Source of the DNA: CAYUPI01 sp964446585
Lineage (GTDB): Bacteria > Verrucomicrobiota > Verrucomicrobiia > Limisphaerales > UBA8199
NCBI GenBank assembly: GCA_964446585.1
Contig: CAYUPI010000030.1
Location: 1 to 64,000 of the forward strand
Direction: 5' to 3'
Length of the DNA stretch: 64,000 nt
Positions 1 through 8,218 of this stretch are shown in pieces (position 1 is the stretch's first letter; every line of letters begins with the position of its first letter). Made by a program: the position numbers and the translations under genes. Under the pieces are notes generated by a model. It searched no databases and was not told the DNA's origin. It saw only the letters and a list, made by a program, of their open reading frames with translations.

Positions 1-95
1 AGAGCCTAGCACACCCCTTCCCAAATGGCTATAGTTTTTATTGAAACGCTTTAGCTCACGGTTCCAAACAGGTGGATGGTAACTGGTGGCAGAGC

Positions 96-150
96 GGCGG
101 CGTCAACTAACGATCGCGCGCGCACCACTAGTTACCAGCCGCCTTTTTTT
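96..150 (+). terminator. Intrinsic terminator at the left edge
   Basis: An interrupted stem pairs GGCGGC (96-101) and AACTA (105-109) with TAGTT (129-133) and GCCGCC (138-143), and seven T residues follow at 144-150. This is the form of a rho-independent terminator for a plus-strand transcript entering from the left of the window. The minus-strand pckG stop codon lies directly beside it at 155-157, but the T tract is on the wrong side to serve that gene. Confidence 0.5.
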
Positions 151-154
151 CTAA

Positions 155-1978
155 TTACCCAAGCCGCTGCCGGAGCGCGGTTAGTTGCTCGGTTAAAGCC
201 TTCGGTAAGTCCCCATCGAACTTCCGGTAATAAGCCCCAATATCCTCTGCCTCCTTTTTCCAGCCGGCCGCGTCCACCGAGGCCAGCGTCCTGATCTGCT
301 CCGCCGCGAGGTCGAGGCCGCCCAGGTCCAGCGCTTCGGCTGACGGCAGATTCCCGATCGCCGTTTTCTGGGCCTTGCCATTGCCCTCGACTCGTTCACA
401 GATCCATTTGAGCACGCGGCTGTTTTCCCCATAACCCGGCCAGAGAAATTTGCCATTCCCGTCCTTGCGGAACCAATTAACGAAGTAGATCTTCGGCAGC
501 TTCGTCCGGTCGGCGCGGCCGGCGAAAGACAGCCAATGCGAAAAATAAGTTCCCATGTTGTAGCCGCAGAAGGGCAGCATGGCGAATGGATCGCGGCGCA
601 ACACCCCGGCCTGGCCGAGCGCCGCCGCGGTCGTCTCGGAGCCGCAGGAGGAACCCAGAAATACGCCGTGCTCCCAATCAAATGCCTCATTCACTAACGG
701 AATCGTGCTCGGTCGGCGGCCGCCGAACAGGATGGCGGACAGCGGCACGCCGGCAGGATTTTGCCAATCCGGATCGATCACCGGACATTGCGCCGCGGGA
801 GCCGTGAAGCGCGAATTTGGATGCGCGCCTTTCCGGCCACAGGTCGGGGTCCATTCCTTACCTTCCCAATCGATACCTCTGGCCGGGGCGGGCACTCCCA
901 TGTCCTCCCACCAGACATCGCCGTCAGGCGTCAGCACGACGTTCGTAAAGATGCTGTTTCGGGCGAACGTGGCCATCGCATTTGGATTGGATTTCGCCGA
1001 GGTGCCGGGCGCGACGCCGAAGAAACCAGTCTCCGGGTTGAGCGCATAGAGCCGGCCATCCTGGCCCAGGCGAATCCAGGCAATGTCATCGCCCAGGCAG
1101 GTGACTTTCCAGCCGGGCAAGGTGGGCTGCAGCATGGCCAGGTTCGTCTTCCCGCAGGCGCTGGGGAACGCCGCCGCCACGTAATATTTTTTACCCGCGG
1201 GCGAGGTCACGCACAGGATCAGCATGTGTTCGGCCATCCACCCTTCTTTCCGTGCCACAACCGAAGCGATGCGCAGGGCCAGGCATTTCTTGCCCAGCAG
1301 CGCGTTGCCCCCGTAACCGGAGCCATACGACCAAATCGAGGGTTCATCGGGAAAATGAACGATGTATTTCTTCGCCGGGTCCGGCTCGCAGGGCCAGGAT
1401 ACGTCCCGTTGTCCAGGCTCCAGCGGCGCGCCCACCGAATGCAGGCACGGAATGAAAGCGCCGTCCTGACCCAGCTTGTCCAGTACCGTCTGGCCCATCC
1501 GCGTCATGACCCGCATGTTGACGACCACATACGGCGAGTCTGAGATCTCAATGCCAACCTTGCAAATAGGCGAATCCAGCGGTCCCATCGCAAATGGAAT
1601 CACGTACATCGTCCGGCCGCGCATCGAGCCTTTGAACATCGCCCGCAGCTTCTCCTTCATCTCGACCGGATCAGCCCAATTGTTGGTGGGACCAGCTTGA
1701 TCTCTGGTCCGAGAACAGATGTAGGTACGGTCTTCGACCCGGGCCACGTCGCTGGGATGTGACCGCGCCAGGAAACAACCGGGCCGCTTCCTCTTGTTCA
1801 GCGGCGTGAGTGTGCCGCTCTTGACCATCAATTCGCAGAGCGAGCGGTATTCCGCGTCGGAGCCGTCACAGTAGAAGATTTTTGCCGGATTACAAAGCGC
1901 GGCTACTTCGTCCACCCACCTTCCGAGAGATTTGTGGCTGGTATTGCGCCGTCCCAATGCTTCACTTGTTTTTGCCAT
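155..1978 (-). CDS. pckG: Phosphoenolpyruvate carboxykinase (GTP type)
   Basis: Cytosolic enzyme that converts oxaloacetate and GTP to phosphoenolpyruvate, GDP and CO2, the entry step of gluconeogenesis. The 607-residue length is normal for the GTP-dependent family. The family P-loop signature FPSACGKTN is present near the middle of the protein, and the oxaloacetate/PEP-binding regions read through without interruption (for example the SYGSGYGGNALLGKK stretch). The ATG at 1978 is chosen because the N-terminus then has the expected length. The ATP-dependent PckA family is excluded by the signature and overall sequence. The gene stands alone: the next gene upstream is more than 700 bases away. 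Confidence 0.95.
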   Translation of the reverse strand: MAKTSEALGRRNTSHKSLGRWVDEVAALCNPAKIFYCDGSDAEYRSLCELMVKSGTLTPLNKRKRPGCFLARSHPSDVARVEDRTYICSRTRDQAGPTNNWADPVEMKEKLRAMFKGSMRGRTMYVIPFAMGPLDSPICKVGIEISDSPYVVVNMRVMTRMGQTVLDKLGQDGAFIPCLHSVGAPLEPGQRDVSWPCEPDPAKKYIVHFPDEPSIWSYGSGYGGNALLGKKCLALRIASVVARKEGWMAEHMLILCVTSPAGKKYYVAAAFPSACGKTNLAMLQPTLPGWKVTCLGDDIAWIRLGQDGRLYALNPETGFFGVAPGTSAKSNPNAMATFARNSIFTNVVLTPDGDVWWEDMGVPAPARGIDWEGKEWTPTCGRKGAHPNSRFTAPAAQCPVIDPDWQNPAGVPLSAILFGGRRPSTIPLVNEAFDWEHGVFLGSSCGSETTAAALGQAGVLRRDPFAMLPFCGYNMGTYFSHWLSFAGRADRTKLPKIYFVNWFRKDGNGKFLWPGYGENSRVLKWICERVEGNGKAQKTAIGNLPSAEALDLGGLDLAAEQIRTLASVDAAGWKKEAEDIGAYYRKFDGDLPKALTEQLTALRQRLG

Positions 1979-2689
1979 ACTAAATGTGTGTTGCCCTCAA
2001 GGTCCATCATCCCGGGCTTGCGGGCCGCAAAACTATGCTGCGCATCGGCCATTGGTCAAGTCGCGCGCTCAAGTTTTTTCAACAGCAGAGAACCACGAAA
2101 ACACAAAGTAGAAGGCAGAAAGTAGAAAGCAGAAAGCCAGAACTCATGGCACTTGCTTGGGGGTCGAGAGCCGCTGCACCGCGACCAGCCGCGTCTTTTG
2201 CGTTTTGTTGAGGTCGGACCCGCTACGCTGGCCGCTACGGGGTGCTACGCTTCCCTTTCCGACAAGGAGTTAAACACCGTCACATGGAGTTAAAAAAGTG
2301 AGGACTGACCCGCACGGTCGGAGTCCGGAGTTGGCTGAAGCGGCCGGTTCGCTGTACCGTAGCCCCGCAGAGGCGGTCCGAGAATAGACCATGGCAAGGC
2401 TTCTGCAGCCGCCGCCATGGGCAAAGAGCCACCCCGCTCAACCTCTTTTTTCCCTTCTGGCTTGGCGTGCCGGGGGCGCGCCGAGCCAGAAGGGAAAAAA
2501 GTGGAGATCATTTTGCGCCCGTAAACCCGGGCGACTCCCGCTGGCGCGGGATTGCCCGGGGCTATTATCATATCGTCCCTCCGGGACTTCAAGCTGGCTC
2601 GCTCCGCTCGCATTGTAGGCGAACGTGGCGGTCCACGTACCGCCGCCGACACCGATGGGGAACGCACCTAACAATCGTGCTCAGGTTTC
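1979..2689. other. Long intergenic region with repeats, no convincing gene
   Basis: About 710 bases separate pckG from the next minus-strand gene. It holds a purine-rich run with repeated GCAGAAAG/GTAGAAAG units (about 2105-2140), two copies of GGAGTTAAA about 20 bases apart (near 2265-2295), and a strong inverted repeat at 2446-2500. Short open frames at 2290-2667, 2391-2618 and 2438-2703 overlap each other in several frames and cross the inverted repeat. None looks like a protein. The pckG promoter presumably lies in the first 150 bases, but I could not fix its boxes. Confidence 0.5.
2446..2500. repeat. 22-bp inverted repeat (REP-like hairpin)
   Basis: Arms 2446-2467 and 2479-2500 match at 21 of 22 positions and are separated by 11 G+C-rich bases. 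The outer ends are T6 and A6, so transcription in either direction gives a stem followed by a U tract. It could act as a bidirectional terminator or be one of the dispersed inverted-repeat elements seen elsewhere in the window. Confidence 0.6.
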
Positions 2690-3334
2690 CTAGTTCGATT
2701 TGAGGAATGCTTTGGCGTCCTGCAACTCGGCCCGTTCGGAATTGGCGCCCGAGGACACTTCAAGGAGCTTCGCAAAGTGGGTTCGCGCTTTGTCCTTGTC
2801 ACCAGATAAACGGGCTGCCTTGCCTGCGCCGTACAGACCATTAAAGCGATTCGGCGCTGAGCGCAGCGTTGTCTCAAACTCGCGCAATGCCGCCGAAGAC
2901 TCCATTGCTGCGAGCAACAAGTCGGCAAGCTGTTCACGTCCGGGAATAATCGGGCCGGGCGTCACCGGGTTCTTCTCCGTGGAGTCTTCAAGCTCGGCGG
3001 CTTTCGTCATCTGCCGTTTGGCTTCGTCACGTTCGCCCTCGACAAGCGCAACCCAAGCAGACAGTTCTCTCCGGCTCATGGCGAGGCCCCAATAAGCAAT
3101 GCCGCACAACGGATCATCACCGGAAACCTTCGAAAACGCGTCGTCCAACCGCTCATACCAAAACGAATGAAGCATTGCCACGGCGCGGTTGAAATTTTCC
3201 TGGGCCGGCGCAGTCGCAGAAACCTGGAAATTGACCTGGCCCAAGGTCGAAACGTCTTCGGCCACGGCGTGGTCAGAGGACAGAAGCACGGCCACCGACC
3301 AGAACAGAACGAGCCAGCGCGAGGGGTCAATCAT
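2690..3334 (-). CDS. Secreted TPR-type protein with a probable internal deletion
   Basis: A 214-residue protein with an N-terminal signal peptide (hydrophobic WLVLFWSVAVLLSS, then a likely cleavage near AVAED). Residues about 30-85 (RAVAMLHSFWYERLDDAF followed by IAYWGLAMS) match the start of a familiar tetratricopeptide protein family. Residues about 90-200 (AAELEDSTEKNPVTPGP, then PNRFNGLYGAGKAA) match the far C-terminal part of the same family. From memory, full-length relatives are about 500 residues or more with several TPR units between these segments, so this looks like an in-frame internal loss that leaves both ends in one frame. The scaffold may be too short to function. The family recognition is by eye. 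Confidence 0.6.
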   Translation of the reverse strand: MIDPSRWLVLFWSVAVLLSSDHAVAEDVSTLGQVNFQVSATAPAQENFNRAVAMLHSFWYERLDDAFSKVSGDDPLCGIAYWGLAMSRRELSAWVALVEGERDEAKRQMTKAAELEDSTEKNPVTPGPIIPGREQLADLLLAAMESSAALREFETTLRSAPNRFNGLYGAGKAARLSGDKDKARTHFAKLLEVSSGANSERAELQDAKAFLKSN

Positions 3335-3680
3335 GCGGTAATTTCTCCGAGATGGCTTCTACACAATCCCACTGAATCAAAACCACTGGGCTGCGTCAAT
3401 CGCGGCACAAGAAGGCAGAGATTTCACGCAGAAGCAGAGGAACAGAACTGAAGGGAACAGGAAACGGAGGGGGGAAGGGGTTGGGCAGAATATTAGCTGG
3501 ACAGAATCATGACTTCGATGGAGGCATTCTCGTCTCGGCGCTCAAGGGCGTTCGTGGGTCCAGCCGATATGATTCTGTCCTCCCGTGATTCTGTCTGTCC
3601 CTTCCTTATGATCTCGTCGTAACCGATTTCTATCGCACGCCACACCAACCGGAGTTATCTTGGGAACCTGAGATTTGTTC
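3335..3680. other. Intergenic region between divergent genes
   Basis: About 345 bases lie between the minus-strand TPR gene and the plus-strand metal ATPase, so both promoters should be here. The first half contains a purine-rich, low-complexity stretch (about 3400-3480). The second half contains the compound inverted repeat at 3483-3595. No protein-like frame is seen, and no metal-regulator operator could be identified with confidence. Confidence 0.45.
3483..3595. repeat. Compound inverted repeat built on a GACAGAAT motif
   Basis: A perfect 12-bp inverted repeat, GGACAGAATCAT at 3499-3510 and its complement at 3569-3580, is flanked on each side by a second related copy: GGGCAGAAT near 3483-3491 and TGATTCTGTC at 3586-3595. 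The symmetric two-copies-per-arm layout suggests a mobile or REP-like unit rather than an operator. Confidence 0.5.
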
Positions 3681-6008
3681 ATGTACCGCATGCCCGAATC
3701 TGAAACCACCAGCGAGGCCGAACCTGTTCCTTGCCTCGCGCGCTCGGTGGCCAAGGTCCTAACCGAGAATCCGGCCCTGGAGGCCGTTACTTTCCAACCG
3801 GATCACCAGACCATTTCGGTGGCCACTATCGGCAACACGGACGTGCCGCGGCTGACCGAGCACATTCGGACCACTGTCCAGCGCGCCCAGGAGGCCGACC
3901 GTGACAACTCGTGCACGCTGCTGGCAGGCACGGGCGACTGTTACTCCTGCACCCAGCCGCTCTCCGACCTGGAGCGGCAAAAGATCACCATCCGGCACGA
4001 TGCCGGCGCTACCACCATTGCTCGCGTCACCTGCCCGACGGCTCCGAAATTCTGGCGCTGGCGCGACATCCCGCTGCCCCGGGTCGTCCAGCGCGACGTC
4101 GAATTCCTCGAGCACGCCGAGGAAATCAATGAGTGGAAAGCACAATTGGCGGCCGCCCTGCTCTGCGGCGCATTCGGCCTGGGGGCTTATCTGTTGCGCG
4201 CGCAGCAATTCGCGATTGCTGGCTTTCTTTTGGCTTATCTGGCGGGGAGCTGGTTCACGGCGCAGGAAGTTTGGGAACGCTTACAGAAGCGCGCCATTGA
4301 CGTGCATTTCCTCATGCTGGCCGTCGCCGCCGGCAGCGCCTGCATCGGCGCCTGGGGTGAAGGCGCCACCCTGTTGTTCCTTTTCTCACTGTCGGGCGCG
4401 CTTGAACATTTCGCCCTGGGCCGAACACAGCGCGAGATTCAGTCGCTCTTTCGCGAAGCGCCTAAATTCGCCATGGTGCTTGACGAAAAAGGACACGAGC
4501 GAGAAATGCAGGTCGAACGATTGCGTTCGGGCATGCGCCTGCTGATTAAGCCCGGCGCCCAGTTCCCGGTGGATGCAGAAGTTCTCAAGGGACAGACGGC
4601 TGCGGACGAGTCCAACCTCACCGGGGAAGCGACACCGGTCGAGAAGACCATCGGTGACACCGTCCTGGCAGGTACGATCAACTTGTGGGGCGCGGTCGAG
4701 GCAGTCGTCTTGCGGCCGGTCGCCGAAAGTTCGCTGCGGAGAATCATACGACTGATTAAAGAGGCACAGCAACAGAAGGCGCCCGCCCAGCAGTTCACAG
4801 ACAAATTCGGAACTTACTACACCTACATCGTGCTCAGCCTGTCATTTGCGATGTTTTTCGTGTGGTGGCTGGGGATGGGACTGCCACCGTTCGCGTCCAA
4901 GAGCGCCGGCCACAGTGCCTTTTACCGAGCAATGACATTACTGGTGGTGGCGTCGCCGTGTGCCCTGGTGCTCTCGATTCCGTCGGCGGTGCTCGCAGCG
5001 ATTGCCTGGAGCGCCCGCCACGGGATTCTGTTCCGCGGCGGAGCGGCGGTCGAGAAGTTGGCCGACGTTACCACCGTCGCCCTGGACAAAACTGGCACGC
5101 TGACCACGGGCGAACTGCGAGTTGAAACGATCGAAAGCTTCCCTCCGGGGCGGGAAGCGGAGGTAGCGCAGCTTGCTTACTCGCTGGAGCGTCTTTCGAC
5201 CCACCCGCTCGCACGAGCCGTCACGCGGCACGGCAAACAGCAGCGCCTGCAGCCGGTCGAATTCAGCGAGTTCGAATCGGTCGCGGGCCAGGGACTGCGC
5301 GCTCGCCGGAACGGACAGGTTTGCTCGCTGGGCCGACGCGATTGGCTCGCGCAGAGACAATTGCAGCACGCCGCAACGATCGCGCAGGTGCCGGCGACTG
5401 AGGCCGGGTTTTCGGAAATCTGGCTCGCCGACGGGGGGCTGCTCGGACGAATCATCTTGCGCGACGATATCCGGGCACAGGCGCGCGAGGTCGTGAACGA
5501 ACTTCACGGCGAGGGCTTGCGCACCGTCGTTCTGACCGGCGACCGCAAGGCCACTGCCGAGCATTTGCGTTCCCAATTGCAAATCGACGACGTCCGCTCC
5601 GAGTTAAAGCCGGAGGAGAAGCTATCGGAGATTAGCGCGATGACGAGAGCGGGCCAGCGTGTGGCGATGGTGGGCGACGGTGTGAACGACGCTCCCAGCC
5701 TGGCGGCGGCGCACATCGGCGTCGCCATGGGCGCGCGCGGATCGGACGCCGCTCTGGAACAGGCCGACGTGGTGCTGATGCACGATCGGCTGGAGAATTT
5801 TCTCGCCGCCTTCCGGTTGAGCCAGCGTGCCCGCCGAATCATTCGCCAGAACTTGATCCTTTCGCTCGGAACGGTCGTGGTGCTCGTGACGTTTGCTTTG
5901 CTGGGCCGAATCCCGCTGACAGCCGGTGTCGTGGGCCATGAAGGCAGCACCGTGATTGTTGTAATGAACAGTCTGCGGCTGCTGTTCGGCTCGACCTCGA
6001 AAGCCTAA
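3681..6008 (+). CDS. P1B-4 type heavy-metal translocating P-type ATPase
   Basis: An inner-membrane ATP-driven metal exporter of about 775 residues (ATG 3681; an ATG at 3690 is equally possible). The actuator motif TGEATPVEK, phosphorylation loop DKTGT (Asp about 469), the HP element in THPLARAV and the hinge GDGVNDAP are all intact. The metal-site membrane motif is SPC (about 425-427) instead of CPC, and the last helix carries HEGST (His about 753). The SPC plus HEG(S/T) pair is the hallmark of subgroup P1B-4 (CoaT, CtpD), known for Co2+ and sometimes Zn2+, Ni2+ or Fe2+. No standard HMA GMxCxxC domain is present; the N-terminus instead has CTLLAGTGDCYSCTQP, a possible metal-binding or regulatory site. 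It is monocistronic, with an inverted repeat just after the stop. Confidence 0.9.
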   Translation: MYRMPESETTSEAEPVPCLARSVAKVLTENPALEAVTFQPDHQTISVATIGNTDVPRLTEHIRTTVQRAQEADRDNSCTLLAGTGDCYSCTQPLSDLERQKITIRHDAGATTIARVTCPTAPKFWRWRDIPLPRVVQRDVEFLEHAEEINEWKAQLAAALLCGAFGLGAYLLRAQQFAIAGFLLAYLAGSWFTAQEVWERLQKRAIDVHFLMLAVAAGSACIGAWGEGATLLFLFSLSGALEHFALGRTQREIQSLFREAPKFAMVLDEKGHEREMQVERLRSGMRLLIKPGAQFPVDAEVLKGQTAADESNLTGEATPVEKTIGDTVLAGTINLWGAVEAVVLRPVAESSLRRIIRLIKEAQQQKAPAQQFTDKFGTYYTYIVLSLSFAMFFVWWLGMGLPPFASKSAGHSAFYRAMTLLVVASPCALVLSIPSAVLAAIAWSARHGILFRGGAAVEKLADVTTVALDKTGTLTTGELRVETIESFPPGREAEVAQLAYSLERLSTHPLARAVTRHGKQQRLQPVEFSEFESVAGQGLRARRNGQVCSLGRRDWLAQRQLQHAATIAQVPATEAGFSEIWLADGGLLGRIILRDDIRAQAREVVNELHGEGLRTVVLTGDRKATAEHLRSQLQIDDVRSELKPEEKLSEISAMTRAGQRVAMVGDGVNDAPSLAAAHIGVAMGARGSDAALEQADVVLMHDRLENFLAAFRLSQRARRIIRQNLILSLGTVVVLVTFALLGRIPLTAGVVGHEGSTVIVVMNSLRLLFGSTSKA

Positions 6009-6025
6009 CCGGAATGAGTCAGTTA

Positions 6026-6102
6026 AACCACGAATTGACACTAATGGACACCAGTGGAACTGCCGTCGCGGGATTCGTGTCGATTCGAGTCAATTCGCGG
6101 TT
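6026..6102. repeat. 26-bp imperfect inverted repeat
   Basis: Arms 6026-6051 and 6077-6102 match at 22 of 26 positions around a 25-base loop. It begins 17 bases after the ATPase stop codon, so it can serve as a transcript end. There is no T tract, and the base-pair changes make it look like a decayed dispersed repeat. Confidence 0.55.
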
Positions 6103-6189
6103 GTCTACTGGATGACTACCACTCGCGCTCCATGGCAAGAACGGACCCCGCCGTGAGTGATTTCGCCGAGCCCTGTCTATTCTAAAGAC

Positions 6190-7935
6190 ATGACGAACGA
6201 GACGCCCACGAGCATCTGGAAACGGCCTTTGCGCGGACCCGCCGGTATCCTTGTCTGGTTCGCGCTCCTGACGAGCGCGATCTTTGTGGCTATGTTGTGC
6301 TCCGGCTTGCTCGCGGACAAGAGTGCCGGTGCTGGGCAGGCGACTCTTTTTGCCCTGGTCGCTGCCGTGGTCTTGGCCGGGCTGGCCAGCGGTGTTTTGC
6401 TGTTCCTCCATTGGATTTTTTCCTGGCGCAACTTCCGACGCTTTTTGATCGGCGTCGGCTGCTGCCTCGCGCTCGTGGCGCTGGCGTACCTCGAGGAGAA
6501 CTGGCGTGGCAAACACGCCTGGGAAAAACACCGCCGGCAGTGGGCGGCCAAGGGAGAAATACTCGAGCTTTCGGGGCTGATTCCGAAAGAGGTGCCGGCC
6601 GAGAAGAATTTCGCCCTCACGCCACTGCTCAAACCGGCTCTGGATCTCACCCAGACGCCGACAGGTACAGTCTGGCGTGACACCAACGGCGTCGCGCGCC
6701 TGGAGAGAATTTCTGCGGAACTTTCCGTGCCGCGGAGCACCAGCGACCATCTCGCGCTCGGCAGTTTGGAGAAGGGCACCTTCGCGGACCTCGCGGCCTG
6801 CCGGGAATTTTATCGCGGCAACACGAATTATTCTCAGTCCACGATACCGGCACAGCCCGCAGAGGGGATTTTGGTTGCGCTAGGCAAATTCACGCCCGAA
6901 CTCCAGGAGTTGCACGAAGCTGCAGTCTCGCGGCCATATTCGCGTTTCCCGATTAGTTACGATTTCGAGCCGTCTTGGGGCATCCTGCTGCCGCACCTGG
7001 CCCGCATCAAGAGTCTGACTCTCCTGGCCCATATCCGTGCCACGGCCGAGTTGGAGGCGGGCCGTTCAGCCGAGGCGCTCGAGGACCTGAAGCTCGGATT
7101 TCGTTTGTCCGATTCCATTCGCGATGAACCTATTCTGATCGATCACCTCGTTCGGATAGCGACGCTAGCCATCAATTTGCAAACCGTGCGCGAAGGGCTG
7201 GTCCGGCACGCCTGGAGCGACGCTCAGCTGGCCGAACTGGATGGCTATTTGAAGTCGGTGGATGTTTTGGCGGAGTACAAGCTTGCCATACGCGGCGAGC
7301 GGGCATTGTCCGTGGAAGGAGTAGATTACCTGCGCCGAGAGGGATTCCACGGCCATCCCATGTGCTACCTCGCCAACGAAGACGGAGGTTCCGCTTGCTT
7401 CCCTGGGCCCGAGTTTGCGCCTGGTGGCTGGTTCTACCAAAACATGCTGACAATTTCCCGGATGCATCAGGATTTCACTCTCCCGGTGGTTGATGAGCGG
7501 GCGCGACGCGTTTTCCCAAAGCTAAGTGAGGACGGAGCACAAGCGCTCCAGAAAATGCGCACGGGCCCATACACGATTTTTGCCAAGCTCCTTCTCCCGG
7601 CATTGGAGCGGGCCGTCCGGAAATCAGCCCGAATGCAAACCTATGTGGACGCCGGCCGCGCCGCTTGCGCACTCGAACGCTATCGCCTGGCCACTAGCGA
7701 GCTTGCGGACTCGCTCGCCTTCCTTGCCCCAAGGTTCATGGCAAGCATCCCGAAAGATGTTATCGACGGACAGCCGCTGCGCTACCGCCGACTTTCCGAT
7801 GGGGGATATGTCCTCTATTCCGTGGGATGGAACGAGCGGGACGATGGCGGTGTGCTGGCCTGGACGAAGGAAACGAAGCAGACGAGCGTGGACATCGCCC
7901 AAGGAGATTGGGTCTGGCAAATGGCTGCCAGGTGA
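6190..7935 (+). CDS. Membrane protein of unknown function
   Basis: About 581 residues from the ATG at 6190; the frame extends to a GTG at 6157. The N-terminal 110 residues contain three hydrophobic segments (around GILVWFALLTSAIFVAMLC, LFALVAAVVLAGLASGVLL and FLIGVGCCLALVALAYL). A long soluble part of about 450 residues follows, which should face the periplasm or cytoplasm. It contains a helical repeat-like stretch (ATAELEAGRSAEALEDLKLG), and the C-terminal part (RYRLATSELADSLAFL through WNERDDGGV) resembles the type of uncharacterised protein common in planctomycetes and verrucomicrobia. I do not recognise an enzymatic motif. It stands alone between the P-type ATPase and a convergent gene. 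Confidence 0.75.
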   Translation: MTNETPTSIWKRPLRGPAGILVWFALLTSAIFVAMLCSGLLADKSAGAGQATLFALVAAVVLAGLASGVLLFLHWIFSWRNFRRFLIGVGCCLALVALAYLEENWRGKHAWEKHRRQWAAKGEILELSGLIPKEVPAEKNFALTPLLKPALDLTQTPTGTVWRDTNGVARLERISAELSVPRSTSDHLALGSLEKGTFADLAACREFYRGNTNYSQSTIPAQPAEGILVALGKFTPELQELHEAAVSRPYSRFPISYDFEPSWGILLPHLARIKSLTLLAHIRATAELEAGRSAEALEDLKLGFRLSDSIRDEPILIDHLVRIATLAINLQTVREGLVRHAWSDAQLAELDGYLKSVDVLAEYKLAIRGERALSVEGVDYLRREGFHGHPMCYLANEDGGSACFPGPEFAPGGWFYQNMLTISRMHQDFTLPVVDERARRVFPKLSEDGAQALQKMRTGPYTIFAKLLLPALERAVRKSARMQTYVDAGRAACALERYRLATSELADSLAFLAPRFMASIPKDVIDGQPLRYRRLSDGGYVLYSVGWNERDDGGVLAWTKETKQTSVDIAQGDWVWQMAAR

Positions 7936-8042
7936 GAGCAGCCAGCAGTGGACCGTTAACGTTCCGGAGCACTGCAGGAGTTGGTAACCAGGTTCAAATT
8001 TCCTTTGTACATCGACGGTTTTAGAAGAGATCAGAGCCTCGT

Positions 8043-8188
8043 TATGGGAGTGTTGCCTAACCGCAAAATCGTGGGAAAGGGACGACTCTCGGTCCGACAG
8101 TTGTGCCGAAATTCGAGAGAAACAACCAGTTCGACCATTGCTGCGGCCGGGGAAGGCCGCGCTCCGGCGTTTGGGCAACACGCCCTTA
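8043..8188. repeat. Inverted repeat and hairpin between convergent genes
   Basis: Outer arms 8043-8064 and 8167-8188 match at about 18 of 22 positions. Inside them lies a perfect 6-bp hairpin, GCGGCC at 8143-8148 with GGCCGC at 8155-8160. The element fills the gap between the stops at 7935 (plus) and 8219 (minus), where a bidirectional terminator is expected. No T tract is visible. Confidence 0.4.
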
Positions 8189-8218
8189 CCTCGGCTCCGA
8201 CAGTTTCAAGTCGCGCTC

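Noticed and set aside
2290..2703. Several short ORFs around the 2446-2500 inverted repeat
   Set aside because: They overlap on both strands and run through the palindrome. The encoded sequences are Arg/Pro/Gly-rich repeat products.
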